A stretch of DNA of 58,386 nt from assembly GCA_001600695.1 (NCBI GenBank), contig BCKQ01000033.1:1-58386 (forward strand), written 5' to 3'. A model generated the notes under the pieces. The model was not told where the DNA came from. It saw nothing but the letters and a program-made list of their open reading frames with translations, and did no database searches. The DNA is from Ascoidea asiatica. Taxonomy: Eukaryota; Ascomycota; Saccharomycetes; Ascoideales; Ascoideaceae. A program made the translations under genes and the position numbers. Below, piece by piece: positions 23,724 to 34,042 of the stretch. The stretch's first letter is position 1; every line of letters begins with the position of its first letter.

Positions 23724-24601
23724 ATATTTTATGTTAAATATAGTCTTTATATTAAAAAAGTTATAAAATTTTAGAAAAAAAATAGTTTTAATTATCTTCA
23801 TAATCTGTCAAAAATCAATTCATTTTTTCAACTTTTGATTAATAGTAGAATTTTAAATTTTTTCAATTGAATTCTCAATCAATGAATTCGATTTCTTCAA
23901 ATTGATCAGTTTCCTTAAATAAATTTTTAATTTCAAAGATATAAGTTTGTACTTTCATTATTTTTGGAGTCATTTTATTATCCATTTTCCCCATTTCTTT
24001 CATTTCTCTTCTTATACCTAATTTCAACTGACTGTCAATAACCCTCTCATTATTTTTTTTTTGCTACTCTGACTTGAGAAACTGACTGACATCTATTAAA
24101 TAGACTATTAGATACAAACTCCGAATGGGAATTGAAAGCATTTTTTTCTTCTGATATATTTTTGTTATTATTTCATTATCGTTATCACATTTTCAAACTC
24201 CGTTCCGTTTTTTAGTGATAACAAGTCGAAACTCGTGTTTGTTTGCTTACAATAAGAGCGCCACGCCGCTACAGTTCAGGAAATAGAATGTGGCAAAACA
24301 ATAGTGGCGTACTTATTTTATTTGCCGAGGTTTTTGGCGTCTGTGATTAAAAAAAGGTTTCTGGTTGCAGGAAGGCTTTTGATTAGCCAGAAACCGATGT
24401 TTTCAGGTGCTTGATATATTCTGTATATGCTGTACTCGAATAAGCATAACCATTCTTTGCTTTCATATTATAATGAAAATGATTTCTGGAAAGTTGATAC
24501 ATATAAAAAGAGATGACAAATAACTACTTATAAAAAATCACCTAAAGAATATATTTATTCATAAAAAAATATTATACAATTACAATACATTAAATTCAAA
24601 A
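23724..24601. other. Convergent spacer ZRT3/SWI1 with GC-rich, hairpin-bearing island
   Basis: Both neighbouring genes end here, so no promoter is needed. Yet about 24180-24440 is clearly richer in G+C than the spacer around it and holds a perfect 9-bp inverted repeat GGTTTCTGG/CCAGAAACC (24356-24364 and 24387-24395). This suggests an independent noncoding transcript or an unrecognised RNA gene. No protein frame is visible. Confidence 0.4.
24356..24395. repeat. Perfect 9-bp hairpin in convergent spacer
   Basis: The arms GGTTTCTGG and CCAGAAACC are separated by 22 bases that contain a smaller alternative stem (GGCT/AGCC). It could be the stem of a structured RNA or a termination hairpin. Confidence 0.5.
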
Positions 24602-27600
24602 CTAGCTATTGTTATATATTACTGCGTCCAATCTCTTAGATAAAGTATCTAGCTTAATGACTTCAATACTAATTTCAGCATCTACTGGATTTCTTAAAAC
24701 TGATACAAGTCTTTCAGTTTCAATTGAAAGATGTGGAACGTATAATAATTCCTTTAATTCATCTATTTTATCATTCGCTTCTCCATATTCAATTGCCTTT
24801 TGAAATAAAATATTTATCAATCCTATAGCTTTACTGGAAACCATAGCATAATTATTTTTAGAATCTGGTGAGGAATCCATTAAATGAAATCCAAATTTAA
24901 GAATAATTTCTGATAACCAATCATCTTTTGTTAACCAACTCAAAGCTAAATTATTATTTAAGAGTTTTGATTCAATTGGTATTATATTTCCAATGATTTG
25001 TGCACATAAAAGAGATTGTAAAACTGCTGGAACTAATTCTTGTGATAAAGTTCCAGGTTCAAAAGGAATTATTGAAAGAATATTAATAAATACTTTTTCT
25101 AATAATTTACCTGATAATAAATCCTCATTATTCAAAAATAATTTCGTTAATTTTATTGAATCAAAAATTGAATCCCTAAAAGCTTGAATTGTTGAATTGA
25201 AATATATATCAGTTTCATCTGCCTCATTTGGTGTATAAATACATGTCAATACAGCTCTTAAAACACTTTTATTGGGCGGATCTGTAACTAATAATTTTGC
25301 TAATAAATCAACTCCATATGCTTGATATTTTTGAACAGAAGGAAAATATTTAGGAAGAAATGTTCTAAAAAATCCAGAATCATTTTTTTTTTCAATATTA
25401 TGCCCACCAAATGATAAAATTAAGAAAACAACTAATATTCCATCTTTAAAACTTCTTAATTTTAACCAAAATGATACATTATTCAATAAAATTAAAGAAT
25501 CTTTTAAAAATGCTAATTTTTTTCTCTCAAAAATAAAATTATCTGGATAACGAAAAACACTGTAAATCAATTTAAATAAAAAATTTTTAAAAGATTCATT
25601 TACAGCCATTACTCTTTGATTTTCTTCAGTGAATGATATATTTCTTAAAAACATTGAAACTGTAGTTAATTGATCTAAAAGTAAAACTTTGGGATTTTCA
25701 GCTGATTTGGTATGTATTTTACTGAAAATTTCTTCACTTTCTTCACGACAAGCTAAAAGTCTTTCAACATATGTAGGAGTAATTATTGGTGAATTATCAT
25801 TAACTTTAATTTCAGAATCATATTCTTTAATATAATTATCAAGATTTGAAGAAGAATTTAATGAAACTGAAGAATCATCAATCTCAAAATCATCTTCATT
25901 TTCAATACAATCATATATTTGATTGGCATCAAAGGCTTCAACTTCTAATACTATATCTGGACGTTTTGGGAGATTCTTAGTATATTTTTGAAAAACAGAA
26001 TCAATAGTAGAACCATATGAATTATAACCATGCAATGCATCTAAATCAAATTCCATATTTTCTATATTTGGAAAACTATTATCATCATTATTATCATCAT
26101 TATCATTTTCCATCATTATTTCGCTTTCGAAATTGATTAATTTATTAATAGTTTTAAGTCCAAAATTACAGACAGTATCTAAGAATTCTTCACATTGGCC
26201 TAATGGAATATAAATACTAGCATCAGCAGAAGACACTAATAAAGTATTCAAAGCACAATTAATTTCAGATAGAGAATTTGATTGTAATGACATTGTTAAA
26301 GCCTGAATTGAAACAGAACCTAATTCAGGAGCAAATAAAAAAACAGGTTTTGCATTTTCAATTTTTTCTCCAATATGAGTAATAGTTTTAATAGGATATC
26401 CACCAACATATTGAGGATCTAGTCTTCTTGAAATTGGTTCATAATTTCTAATAAATAAAGGATCTAAAGGTGAATGATCAATTGTTGCAGTCGAAGAAGT
26501 AGTTGTTGTATTTGCAGCTGTGATTGTAGTTCCAGATGATGATGGTGGATTGAAAGAATTAATTGGAGCCCTTGTAGGAGGAATAAGACCTGGATGAATT
26601 TGATGAGGTAATAAATGAGCAAAATTACCAGTAGGTGGAGGAGGAGATTGATTGGAAATAGTTTTTGATTGCATCAAAGGAGTTGGCTGATTTGATGAAG
26701 CTCTTGAAGCAGATCTTGCAGAGATTATACTACGAGCGGGACTATTTCTAATAGATTGATTCATTTGTGGAAGTTGTTGTTGAACTAATGCTGGAATAGA
26801 GGTTTGAGGTGTTGGTGGAACATTTTGATTCGTAATTTGAGAGTCAGACATTGTTTGAGGAGTTGAAGGAATGGAACTATTAACAAAAGATTGTGGGGTT
26901 GCATCCGGATGAATTTTCTTTTGTTGATTTGGTTTTTGATTCTGTTGTTGTTGTTGTTGTTGTTGATTTGCTTGCTGTTGTTGTAAACGTAAAGCTCTTT
27001 CTTGTAAATATTTAGCTTTTCTAATTTTTAAATCATTTGCACCTTCAGGAGATTGAGAATATTTTTCAAAATCTTGAACGTAAGTTCTATAAATATTTAA
27101 AATTTCTTGAGATTTATTTGGAAAACCTATAGTTCTTGAAATATTTTCCCAAATTTTATTTTGTTGATCAATATCAGGATTTTGAGAAATTCTACTAAGA
27201 CCACCAGCTTTTAATACGCAAAGAAATAATATAAAAATATTTAAAGGTTTATTATCAATTGAAGGAGCTTGCATAAGTGGAGTACCTCTAGATCTCATGA
27301 ATTCTGTATAGGTTTTCATAAATAATTCATATTGAATTTTTTTGTTAGCAAGTTGTTGTTGTAGAAGTAAAGCTTGTTGAGCTGGAGTTCTAAATTGCTG
27401 ATTATTTAGAGATTGCATAGGCGGCTTTAGAGCTCCAAATGATTGAGGATTTGTAGTTAAATTCGATAATCTATTTTGATTCATTGATTGAATTTCGGAC
27501 TGAGATTGAGGCTGACTTTGAGATTGGGATTGTGATTGAATTTGAGTTTGAGTTTGAGTTTGAGCTTGAGCTTGAGTTTGTGGTTGAGGTTGAGGTTGAG

Positions 27601-28636
27601 GTTGAGAATTAGTAGTTTGATTCAAAGTAGAAGAATTTTGAAAATTTCGGTTTTGAGGATTTAAATTTGAACTTGAAGGAGTATTTGGTATGTTCACTGG
27701 CAGCTGGTTCTGTGATGAATTATTTAAAGCTATTGTCGGACTGTTAGATAGAATTTGTTGTTTCTTTTGTTGTTGTTGCTGCTGTTGTTGTTGTTGTTGC
27801 TGTTGAATAAGAGGATTCTGAGCTAGCGGATTCTGCGCTAAAGGAGACTGGGCGGAAGCTTGGACATTTGCAGGTGTTGAGGCTTGTGAGTGATTAGAAT
27901 GAGGAGCAGGAGAGGAGTTGGAAATTTGACCCTGAGGCTGTAGTTGGGACTGAGAACCGGGTCTTGATAAAATTTGAGAGTCAAGTTGTTGTTTTTGTTG
28001 TTGTTGCTGCTGTTGCTGCTGTTGCTGCTGTTGCTGCTGTTGCTGCTGTTGCTGCTGTTGCTGCTGTTGCTGATGCTGTTGTTGTTGTTGAAATCTCAAA
28101 GCTTGTCTCATTTGAATTTGTGGAAGTAATTGAGGATTTTGCTGAAGTTGTTGAAGTATTTGAGGGTTCTGTTGAAGTTGTTGAAGTAATTGTGGATTCT
28201 GCTGAAGCAGTTGTAATAGTTGAGGACTTTGTTGAACGTGTTGAAGAAGTTGAGGATTTTGCTGTAATTGTTGAAGTAACTGAGGATTTTGTTGAAGTTG
28301 CATCATTCTTCTTTGCCTTTGAAAATAATATTGCTGTTGCTGTTGAGGAGTCATTCGAGCTAAAGGATTTATTTGAGCCATTGGATTTCCTGGATTCATT
28401 TGAGTCATAGGATTCATTGAATTCATAGGATTCATTGGGTTCATTCCATTAATTGGATTTGGATTTTGAGGAATTTGTTGTGGATTAATATTAGAATTTG
28501 AGTTATTAGATTGTGATTGATTAATATTCATATTAAGGCCCATTCCAATTGGAATTTGACCCTGAGGTTGAGGTTGAGGTTGAGGTTGATTCGTACTCGA
28601 ATTTGAGTTAACACCATTATTATTATCAAAATTCAT
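24602..28636 (-). CDS. SWI1: SWI/SNF chromatin-remodelling subunit Swi1
   Basis: ARID-containing subunit of the SWI/SNF remodelling complex in the nucleus. It has 1344 residues from the ATG at 28636. The N-terminal half is a Gln/Asn-rich disordered region with a run of over 20 Gln near residue 210 and a ten-residue tandem repeat (QNPQLLQQLQ type) at about residues 115-175. The ARID domain lies at about residues 435-540 (YELFMKTYTEFMRSRG, GGLSRI, WENISRTIGF, IYRTYVQDFEKY). The C-terminal 550 residues match the helical Swi1 repeat region, for example LLDQLTTVSMFLRNISFTEENQ. S. cerevisiae Swi1 (1314 residues) has the same order and its Gln/Asn region forms the [SWI+] prion. An upstream in-frame TTG was not taken as start. 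Confidence 0.93.
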   Translation of the reverse strand: MNFDNNNGVNSNSSTNQPQPQPQPQGQIPIGMGLNMNINQSQSNNSNSNINPQQIPQNPNPINGMNPMNPMNSMNPMTQMNPGNPMAQINPLARMTPQQQQQYYFQRQRRMMQLQQNPQLLQQLQQNPQLLQHVQQSPQLLQLLQQNPQLLQQLQQNPQILQQLQQNPQLLPQIQMRQALRFQQQQQHQQQQQQQQQQQQQQQQQQQQQQQQQQKQQLDSQILSRPGSQSQLQPQGQISNSSPAPHSNHSQASTPANVQASAQSPLAQNPLAQNPLIQQQQQQQQQQQQQKKQQILSNSPTIALNNSSQNQLPVNIPNTPSSSNLNPQNRNFQNSSTLNQTTNSQPQPQPQPQTQAQAQTQTQTQIQSQSQSQSQPQSQSEIQSMNQNRLSNLTTNPQSFGALKPPMQSLNNQQFRTPAQQALLLQQQLANKKIQYELFMKTYTEFMRSRGTPLMQAPSIDNKPLNIFILFLCVLKAGGLSRISQNPDIDQQNKIWENISRTIGFPNKSQEILNIYRTYVQDFEKYSQSPEGANDLKIRKAKYLQERALRLQQQQANQQQQQQQQNQKPNQQKKIHPDATPQSFVNSSIPSTPQTMSDSQITNQNVPPTPQTSIPALVQQQLPQMNQSIRNSPARSIISARSASRASSNQPTPLMQSKTISNQSPPPPTGNFAHLLPHQIHPGLIPPTRAPINSFNPPSSSGTTITAANTTTTSSTATIDHSPLDPLFIRNYEPISRRLDPQYVGGYPIKTITHIGEKIENAKPVFLFAPELGSVSIQALTMSLQSNSLSEINCALNTLLVSSADASIYIPLGQCEEFLDTVCNFGLKTINKLINFESEIMMENDNDDNNDDNSFPNIENMEFDLDALHGYNSYGSTIDSVFQKYTKNLPKRPDIVLEVEAFDANQIYDCIENEDDFEIDDSSVSLNSSSNLDNYIKEYDSEIKVNDNSPIITPTYVERLLACREESEEIFSKIHTKSAENPKVLLLDQLTTVSMFLRNISFTEENQRVMAVNESFKNFLFKLIYSVFRYPDNFIFERKKLAFLKDSLILLNNVSFWLKLRSFKDGILVVFLILSFGGHNIEKKNDSGFFRTFLPKYFPSVQKYQAYGVDLLAKLLVTDPPNKSVLRAVLTCIYTPNEADETDIYFNSTIQAFRDSIFDSIKLTKLFLNNEDLLSGKLLEKVFINILSIIPFEPGTLSQELVPAVLQSLLCAQIIGNIIPIESKLLNNNLALSWLTKDDWLSEIILKFGFHLMDSSPDSKNNYAMVSSKAIGLINILFQKAIEYGEANDKIDELKELLYVPHLSIETERLVSVLRNPVDAEISIEVIKLDTLSKRLDAVIYNNS
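27985..28330 (-). repeat. PolyGln tract and ten-codon tandem repeat inside SWI1
   Basis: Positions about 27985-28090 encode a Gln run made of mixed CAG/CAA codons with one His. Positions about 28110-28300 hold about seven imperfect 30-base units encoding QNPQLLQQLQ-type repeats. Length changes here would alter the protein without shifting the frame. Confidence 0.8.
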
Positions 28637-29513
28637 TTGCAAATATTGTTAAATTATCATAATAGCTGTTTGTGATAAAATAAATATCTTATCTGAATTG
28701 CTATAAAGTATTTATCTTTAAATATGGTGAAATATTTATTTTTCGTGATTTAAACAATCGCCAGAACTATTTTCTTGAACGGATATCCGAGCTTAAATAA
28801 TAAAGACCACTGTGCTGGGTCTTTATTTCATATGAAAAGCAAGAAAGTTACAAATTTTTAGCAAGTGAAATCTCACGTGCTATGTGAAAAACCCATATTT
28901 GTGGTGACAATGCATTTATTCTCAATTAAAAAATATTACTACATAAAGTGAGAGATTGTTACAGAAACGTGCCTTCCGAAACATTTTTACAACCGCTGGG
29001 CGGATTTTCTTACCGTGTAGCGGATGTTTTAATTCTTTGCTATATTCAGGGTCTTTTAACTATAAAATGTGTACAAACAATAAAAAATAACATAGAATAC
29101 AAATGGAAAACATTTTACAAAATATTTTATATTGATAGAATACTTTGTTTTGAGCAAACCTGTTTATTTCAATGACCACTATTCTGATTTAAAAGTGAAT
29201 TTTATGTTTTAAATGTTTGATAGTTTTATTTTAAATTGACCTTTACACATATAAAAATTGGTTTCTTGATGTATAATTATGATTTATTCATCTATTAATA
29301 TTCTGATTTCTGAACTTTTTTCATTTCTTCATCAAACTTTTATGTTCTCTTGATTTTTCTTAATTCTTTCATTTTTTCATATATATATTAAGTGTAATCT
29401 TTAAAAAAAATAAAGTCCTTTGATTATATACTTTTAATCACTTAATTCAAAGATAATATAATTATAATATTAATTAAAAAAATATTTATTAAAGCCCAAG
29501 TTATAATTTTATT
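28637..29513. promoter_or_regulatory. Divergent promoter region, SWI1 / unknown ORF
   Basis: About 880 bases shared by two divergent genes. A CACGTG (Cbf1-type E-box) lies at 28874-28879, in a somewhat GC-richer stretch (28750-29040) that also has GCGGAT near 28999 and 29020. No gene is called; a 75-codon frame at 28948-29175 has no recognisable features. Confidence 0.5.
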
Positions 29514-32318
29514 ATGACATCTTTAAGAAAAATAACTTTTTCAATAACAAAATTTGAGAAAAATTTAAATCAAATCTCAAATACAAATAAAATTTCTAAT
29601 GAAAATTATAATAAAAATGAAAAAATTGAAAATTCTTTTAATAAATTAAAAAAGAAAACAAATATTGAAAGATTATTATTCATATTAATAGCAGTTCTTG
29701 AAGATATAGATGATAAAGATGATGAAAAATCCTATCCAATTAATAATACGGAACCTTCAATTCATAATTTTTATAAGATATTAGTATATTCAAATAAAAA
29801 TAATAAAATTGAATCAATAGAAACAATCAAGGAATTTTTAAAGCCAATTGAAAATAAATTTTTAAATAATTTAGATTATTTAAAATTCATTAAATTATTT
29901 AAAGAAATCCTAGAAATTTTAGAAAAATTATCACTTTTTTTAATTTCATATCAAGAAATAATATTAAAAAAATTTTATCCAATACATTATTATTTTATTA
30001 AAGATATATTATCATTAAGATTTTTTAAATCTTTAAAAAAATTAAATTTTGAATTAAAAGCATTAATATATGAAATTTTTAATGAAGCATATTATAATAT
30101 AACTAATGGAAAAAATGTGTATAATAATTATGAAAATAATGATTATGAATGTGAAGATAATAAAAATATAAATTATCATTATATTAATATAAATCAATTT
30201 CAACAATCAATTTTATCAATTTTAAATTGTTTTAATAATTCAATACCAGATTTTGAGAAAAATTTTAATAATTTATATCTTTCAAAAGATAATATTTCTA
30301 TTCAAATTTGCCTTAAATTTTTAATTTCTAATGAAAAAAAAAATTTATATCCATTTAATATAAATTTTTTTGAATTTTTCAAATTTCTTTATAAAAAAAT
30401 AATGATAATTAATGAGAATTATATTTTTGAACATAAAATTAAATATAAAATTGAATTAAGAAATTTTGAAATTTTAATAGATTGTTTAAATTTTTCAAAC
30501 AATGATGAAAATGAAAATGATGAATATTATAAGAAATTTTTTTTAAATGATAAGTTAATGGGATATATATATTCATATAAGAATAATGAAGATAAAATAT
30601 TGAAATATCCAACATTAATTGTAATTTATCCATTATATATTACATTTTATCCATTTAATAAAAATTTTAATAAAAATATTAAGGTGAATGAAGGAATGAG
30701 AATTTTAAAAATATATGATGAAAATGAAAAAAATAAAATTCCAAATGAATATTTTAATTTTAATAAACTTTCATATTTAATTAATGATATTGAATTAAAT
30801 AAAAGTAAAAAAATTCATTTAACTAAAGATTTTTATATGCCATTTAAAGATGAACTTAATAATATTAATAATAGAAAAGATTTAAATTTTGAAATTGAAT
30901 CTAATTTTAATAAAAAGTTATGTAAACTTTCAATTTGTGATGGAATTAATTTAATTAATGAAAGTTATATTGAAGAAGATTATTATGATAAAATATTTAA
31001 GTTAGTTTTTAATAAAAGTAAAGAAATTTGTAATGAAATTAAATTATATCAAATGTTATCTAATAATAGTGAAAAAGAAAAAGATTTAATTGGAATTAAT
31101 CATTTTGATAGTGAGGAAATATATGAAGAAGAAAGAGAAAGAGAAAGAGAAAGTGATAAAAAAATAATATATCATTATAATAATTCAATAATTTTAAAAG
31201 ATAATAAAGGAGATATTCTTAAGAATATTAAAATTCAAAGAATTTGTAAGAATAGATTATTAAATAATATTTATGGAATTATAAAAATTGGAAATTTTAT
31301 ATTTTATTTACAAATTAATGAATTATTAATTTCTAAAATTGATATAAATATAGGAGATTTGAAATCAAAAGATAAAAAAAATTTTGGAATTTATTTATTA
31401 TGGAATTCAATTAAAATTTATAAGAATTTTGAAGAAAAAGATATTTTAATTAAAGGTAAAGATAAAGTTGAATTAAATTCAAATTTATTTAATTATGAAT
31501 TTTTTTTAATTTTAATTAGAAATAATAATAGTAATGATGATAGATTTGAGAAATATTTTAAAATTATGAAATATTTTATGAATGAATTAAAAATAGTTAA
31601 AGAATTAAAAGAATATATTAAAAGTAATGAATTTGAATATCAAATAAATTTTGAATTAAGAAATTGTTTAATAAATAAAAAGAATTATTTTGAATTTTGG
31701 GAAATTGAAAGACTTTGTATTGTTAATTATAATGATAAAAATAATGATAAAGATAATGAGAATGATAATGATAATGAGAATGAAGAAGATAGAAAGAAAC
31801 TGAAAGAGATTGAAGAATTAAAGATACAAAGATTTGATTTAATTAAGATTATTAGTTTAATTGATACTAATATTTATAATGGAGATTATAATGATGGTAA
31901 TGATATGATTAAAAAGATTAAAGAATGGATTAATGATAAATTTATAAAAGATATAATTATAAATTTATTAAGATATAATGAAGATATAATTTTAAGTGAA
32001 ATAATTAAAAGAATATTTAATAATTATACAAAATATGATGATAATGATAATGATAATGATAATATTTATGATATTAATGAATTGAATAAAATAAATTCAA
32101 TTGAAGAATTAAGATATTTAAATAAATTAAATTTGAATATAATTAAGAATTGTTTAATTATACCAAATAAATTTCAAAATAAAGATTATGAATTATTAAT
32201 TAAATATTTAAAAGAAGTTAATAAAATAATTTTAAAAAGGATTAAAAGGATAAAATTCAATAAAACAAAAAGATATTTTATTTCAAATGGTGATCGTTCT
32301 TTATTTTCTTGGCTGTGA
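29514..32318 (+). CDS. Uncharacterised 934-residue protein
   Basis: I do not recognise the family. The ATG-initiated frame is open for 934 codons in very AT-rich DNA, so it is surely a gene. It is rich in Asn, Lys, Ile and Glu, with no signal peptide or clear membrane segments. The N-terminal 200 residues are predicted mostly helical by composition (IERLLFILIAVLED, LFKEILEILEKLSLFLISYQ). The middle has beta-like stretches (TLIVIYPLYITFYPF), and acidic or charged low-complexity inserts occur near residues 540 (EEERERERES) and 755 (Asp/Asn/Glu). A regulatory or scaffold protein evolving quickly is likely. The short ORF at 32662 lies 343 bases downstream on the same strand and might be functionally linked. 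Confidence 0.75.
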   Translation: MTSLRKITFSITKFEKNLNQISNTNKISNENYNKNEKIENSFNKLKKKTNIERLLFILIAVLEDIDDKDDEKSYPINNTEPSIHNFYKILVYSNKNNKIESIETIKEFLKPIENKFLNNLDYLKFIKLFKEILEILEKLSLFLISYQEIILKKFYPIHYYFIKDILSLRFFKSLKKLNFELKALIYEIFNEAYYNITNGKNVYNNYENNDYECEDNKNINYHYININQFQQSILSILNCFNNSIPDFEKNFNNLYLSKDNISIQICLKFLISNEKKNLYPFNINFFEFFKFLYKKIMIINENYIFEHKIKYKIELRNFEILIDCLNFSNNDENENDEYYKKFFLNDKLMGYIYSYKNNEDKILKYPTLIVIYPLYITFYPFNKNFNKNIKVNEGMRILKIYDENEKNKIPNEYFNFNKLSYLINDIELNKSKKIHLTKDFYMPFKDELNNINNRKDLNFEIESNFNKKLCKLSICDGINLINESYIEEDYYDKIFKLVFNKSKEICNEIKLYQMLSNNSEKEKDLIGINHFDSEEIYEEERERERESDKKIIYHYNNSIILKDNKGDILKNIKIQRICKNRLLNNIYGIIKIGNFIFYLQINELLISKIDINIGDLKSKDKKNFGIYLLWNSIKIYKNFEEKDILIKGKDKVELNSNLFNYEFFLILIRNNNSNDDRFEKYFKIMKYFMNELKIVKELKEYIKSNEFEYQINFELRNCLINKKNYFEFWEIERLCIVNYNDKNNDKDNENDNDNENEEDRKKLKEIEELKIQRFDLIKIISLIDTNIYNGDYNDGNDMIKKIKEWINDKFIKDIIINLLRYNEDIILSEIIKRIFNNYTKYDDNDNDNDNIYDINELNKINSIEELRYLNKLNLNIIKNCLIIPNKFQNKDYELLIKYLKEVNKIILKRIKRIKFNKTKRYFISNGDRSLFSWL

Positions 32319-32661
32319 TTGTGATTGTGATTGTGATTGTGATTGTGATTGTGGTTGTGGTTGTGGTTGTGTTGGCGGTTAGTGAAGATTATGAGGAAGA
32401 AGAAGATGATGGTGATGGGGATAATGATTAAGCGCCGAAGAAATATAGTGATAGTTAGATGATTGAAGTTTGTGGATAAATTGTATTATATATCTGATAT
32501 ATATCTGATATATATATCATTGAGATTGAGTGAAGATATTGTAATTGAGTGAAATGGTAATCTAATCATATTGCTAGATAATAATAACATAACAATAATA
32601 TAATAATATAATATAATAATATAATATAATAGATAATATAGGATAATATAGGATAATAAAT
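32319..32661. repeat. Spacer with TGATTG hexamer repeat
   Basis: Straight after the stop codon, GTGATT hexamers repeat about six times (32315-32352) and then turn into TGTGGT units. A GATATATATC palindrome region (about 32495-32517) and AATAT-type repeats run up to the next ORF. No gene is seen. Confidence 0.6.
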
Positions 32662-33156
32662 ATGAGATCAATACCGCCACCAAGATATTCTAGATTAAGA
32701 AATTTAAAAAGACTTTTAAGATCAATAAAGATCTATTTAACCAAAGGACATGTAACAGATATAGAAATATTTAATAAATATAATAATATTGAAAATTATG
32801 ATAATTATGATGAAGAAATTAAATATATTTGGAGAATTAAAAGAATTAAAAGAAGAATTTTTAAAAATTTTTTAAATCATGTACCAATGATTAATGAAAA
32901 TTTAAATTTTATTTCTAATTTTTTTAAAATTAGTTTAATTTTATTTAAACCAATTAATGAATTTAATAATTTAATAAAATTAATAAATAATTTTAAATTC
33001 AATTTTAATAAAATTTTAAAATATTTTATTGGAGAAAGTGAAGAAGTTAAAGAAAAAAGACAAATTAAGAAAATGAAGAAATATAAAATTCAATCAGGAA
33101 GAAGAAGATCGAAAAGAAGCAGAAGAAGTGGATTGAAATTGAGCATGGCCTTTTGA
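32662..33156 (+). CDS. Uncharacterised small basic protein (164 residues)
   Basis: The product is not recognised. A start ATG and 164 open codons in DNA this AT-rich are unlikely by chance, and the codons are of the same type as neighbouring genes. The protein is strongly basic: the N-terminus has MRSIPPPRYSRLRNLKRLLRS, the middle RIKRIKRRIFKNFLNHV, and the end a cluster of Arg, Lys and Ser (GRRRSKRSRRSG) that could be a nuclear or nucleic-acid-binding tail. Amphipathic segments rich in Phe, Asn and Ile lie between residues 75 and 120. No membrane signal peptide. It could be a separate gene or a downstream exon of the 934-residue protein; I see no clear splice sites joining them. Confidence 0.5.
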   Translation: MRSIPPPRYSRLRNLKRLLRSIKIYLTKGHVTDIEIFNKYNNIENYDNYDEEIKYIWRIKRIKRRIFKNFLNHVPMINENLNFISNFFKISLILFKPINEFNNLIKLINNFKFNFNKILKYFIGESEEVKEKRQIKKMKKYKIQSGRRRSKRSRRSGLKLSMAF

Positions 33157-33318
33157 ACAAAGAGTGAAGGAAAAGATTATGAAAAAAAGAAGGTGTAAAT
33201 GAAGAAGAAGGTGAAAAAGAAGGTGGAAAAGGTGGTAGTAATAAGGATAAGACAACGGAGAGCCGAGGAGCGAGTCGGTTAAATACAACCAATAAGCAAT
33301 AATAAATATTATTAAGCA

Positions 33319-33416
33319 CTGATAGTCAATACTGAAGTCAATACTGAAGTCAATACTGAAGTTGATACTGTAGTTAACACTGTAGTTAACACTGTAGTTA
33401 ACACTGTAGTTGATAG
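33319..33416. repeat. 12-bp tandem repeats (ACTGAAGTCAAT / ACTGTAGTTAAC)
   Basis: About eight units of two related 12-base motifs. On the plus strand they read VNTE/VNTV repeats inside a start-less open frame that continues into a Lys/Arg/Glu-rich stretch ending at a TGA near 33551. On the minus strand a frame is also open. Unit length is a multiple of three, so open frames may be a side effect. Confidence 0.7.
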
Positions 33417-33557
33417 CAATGGAGCAGTTGACCTGGCACAAGTCACGCCAGAAGCCAGTGATAAGAGAAGAAGAAGACAAGAAGAAGACAAAAGAAGAGA
33501 GAAGAGAAAGAAGAGAAAGAAGGAAGTGGTTAACCGTAGCAGTGGTAGCTGAGACCA

Positions 33558-33588
33558 CACGTGAACCGGGGCTCCGCAGCGCCACGTG
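33558..33588. promoter_or_regulatory. Two CACGTG E-boxes upstream of urate oxidase
   Basis: CACGTG occurs at 33558-33563 and 33583-33588, about 460-480 bases upstream of the urate oxidase ATG. It is the core site of Cbf1/Pho4-type bHLH factors. Which factor acts here is not known. Confidence 0.4.
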
Positions 33589-34042
33589 ACTTATGCCAGC
33601 CTGACTATCTCTTAAGTACTGCGAAGCACCATTTTATCACTTTTGTTCAGATAAGATAAGACATTCAACGTTAGCGATACTGCTTTATTTACTGCTCTAT
33701 TTACTGCTCTATTTACTTCTTGCTTCTTTTCTTTTCACCAAACACTAGATCTAGCTGGTAATAGTCGAACCACTCGACTCTTCAACTATTCGAGTATGGA
33801 GTATTCCTCTAAGGCTTCTCACAATTCGAATATAAATTCATCAACATTTTCCCAATTAATTTCAATTCAATTCTATTCAATTCATCACTAGAAATATAAT
33901 CATAATCATAATCATAATCATAATCATAATCATAATCATAATATTAATATTAATATTAATATCAATCAGATAATAATACTATTTCTTAAATTCTTTAAAA
34001 CTTAAATACTTAAATACTTAAAAACTTAAAAACTTATTCAAA

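Larger units (their letters stand above)
33157..34042. other. Spacer before urate oxidase, with 12-bp repeats and GC-rich patch
   Basis: Purine-rich DNA (33160-33260) is followed by 12-base tandem repeats (33319-33416), then a GC-richer patch to about 33640 with two CACGTG sites (33558-33563, 33583-33588). AATCAT hexamers repeat about nine times near 33896-33950, just before the urate oxidase start. A 76-codon open frame without a start runs through the repeats. Confidence 0.5.

Noticed and set aside
27964-28410. 148-codon Val/Ala-rich ORF antisense to SWI1
   Set aside because: It is the shadow of the CAG/CAA repeat in SWI1 and has no independent support.
33094-33585. 163-codon minus-strand hydrophobic ORF
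   Set aside because: Its Ser/Leu/Phe content is what the purine-rich plus strand and the 12-bp repeats give on the other strand; it overlaps the 164-residue ORF.
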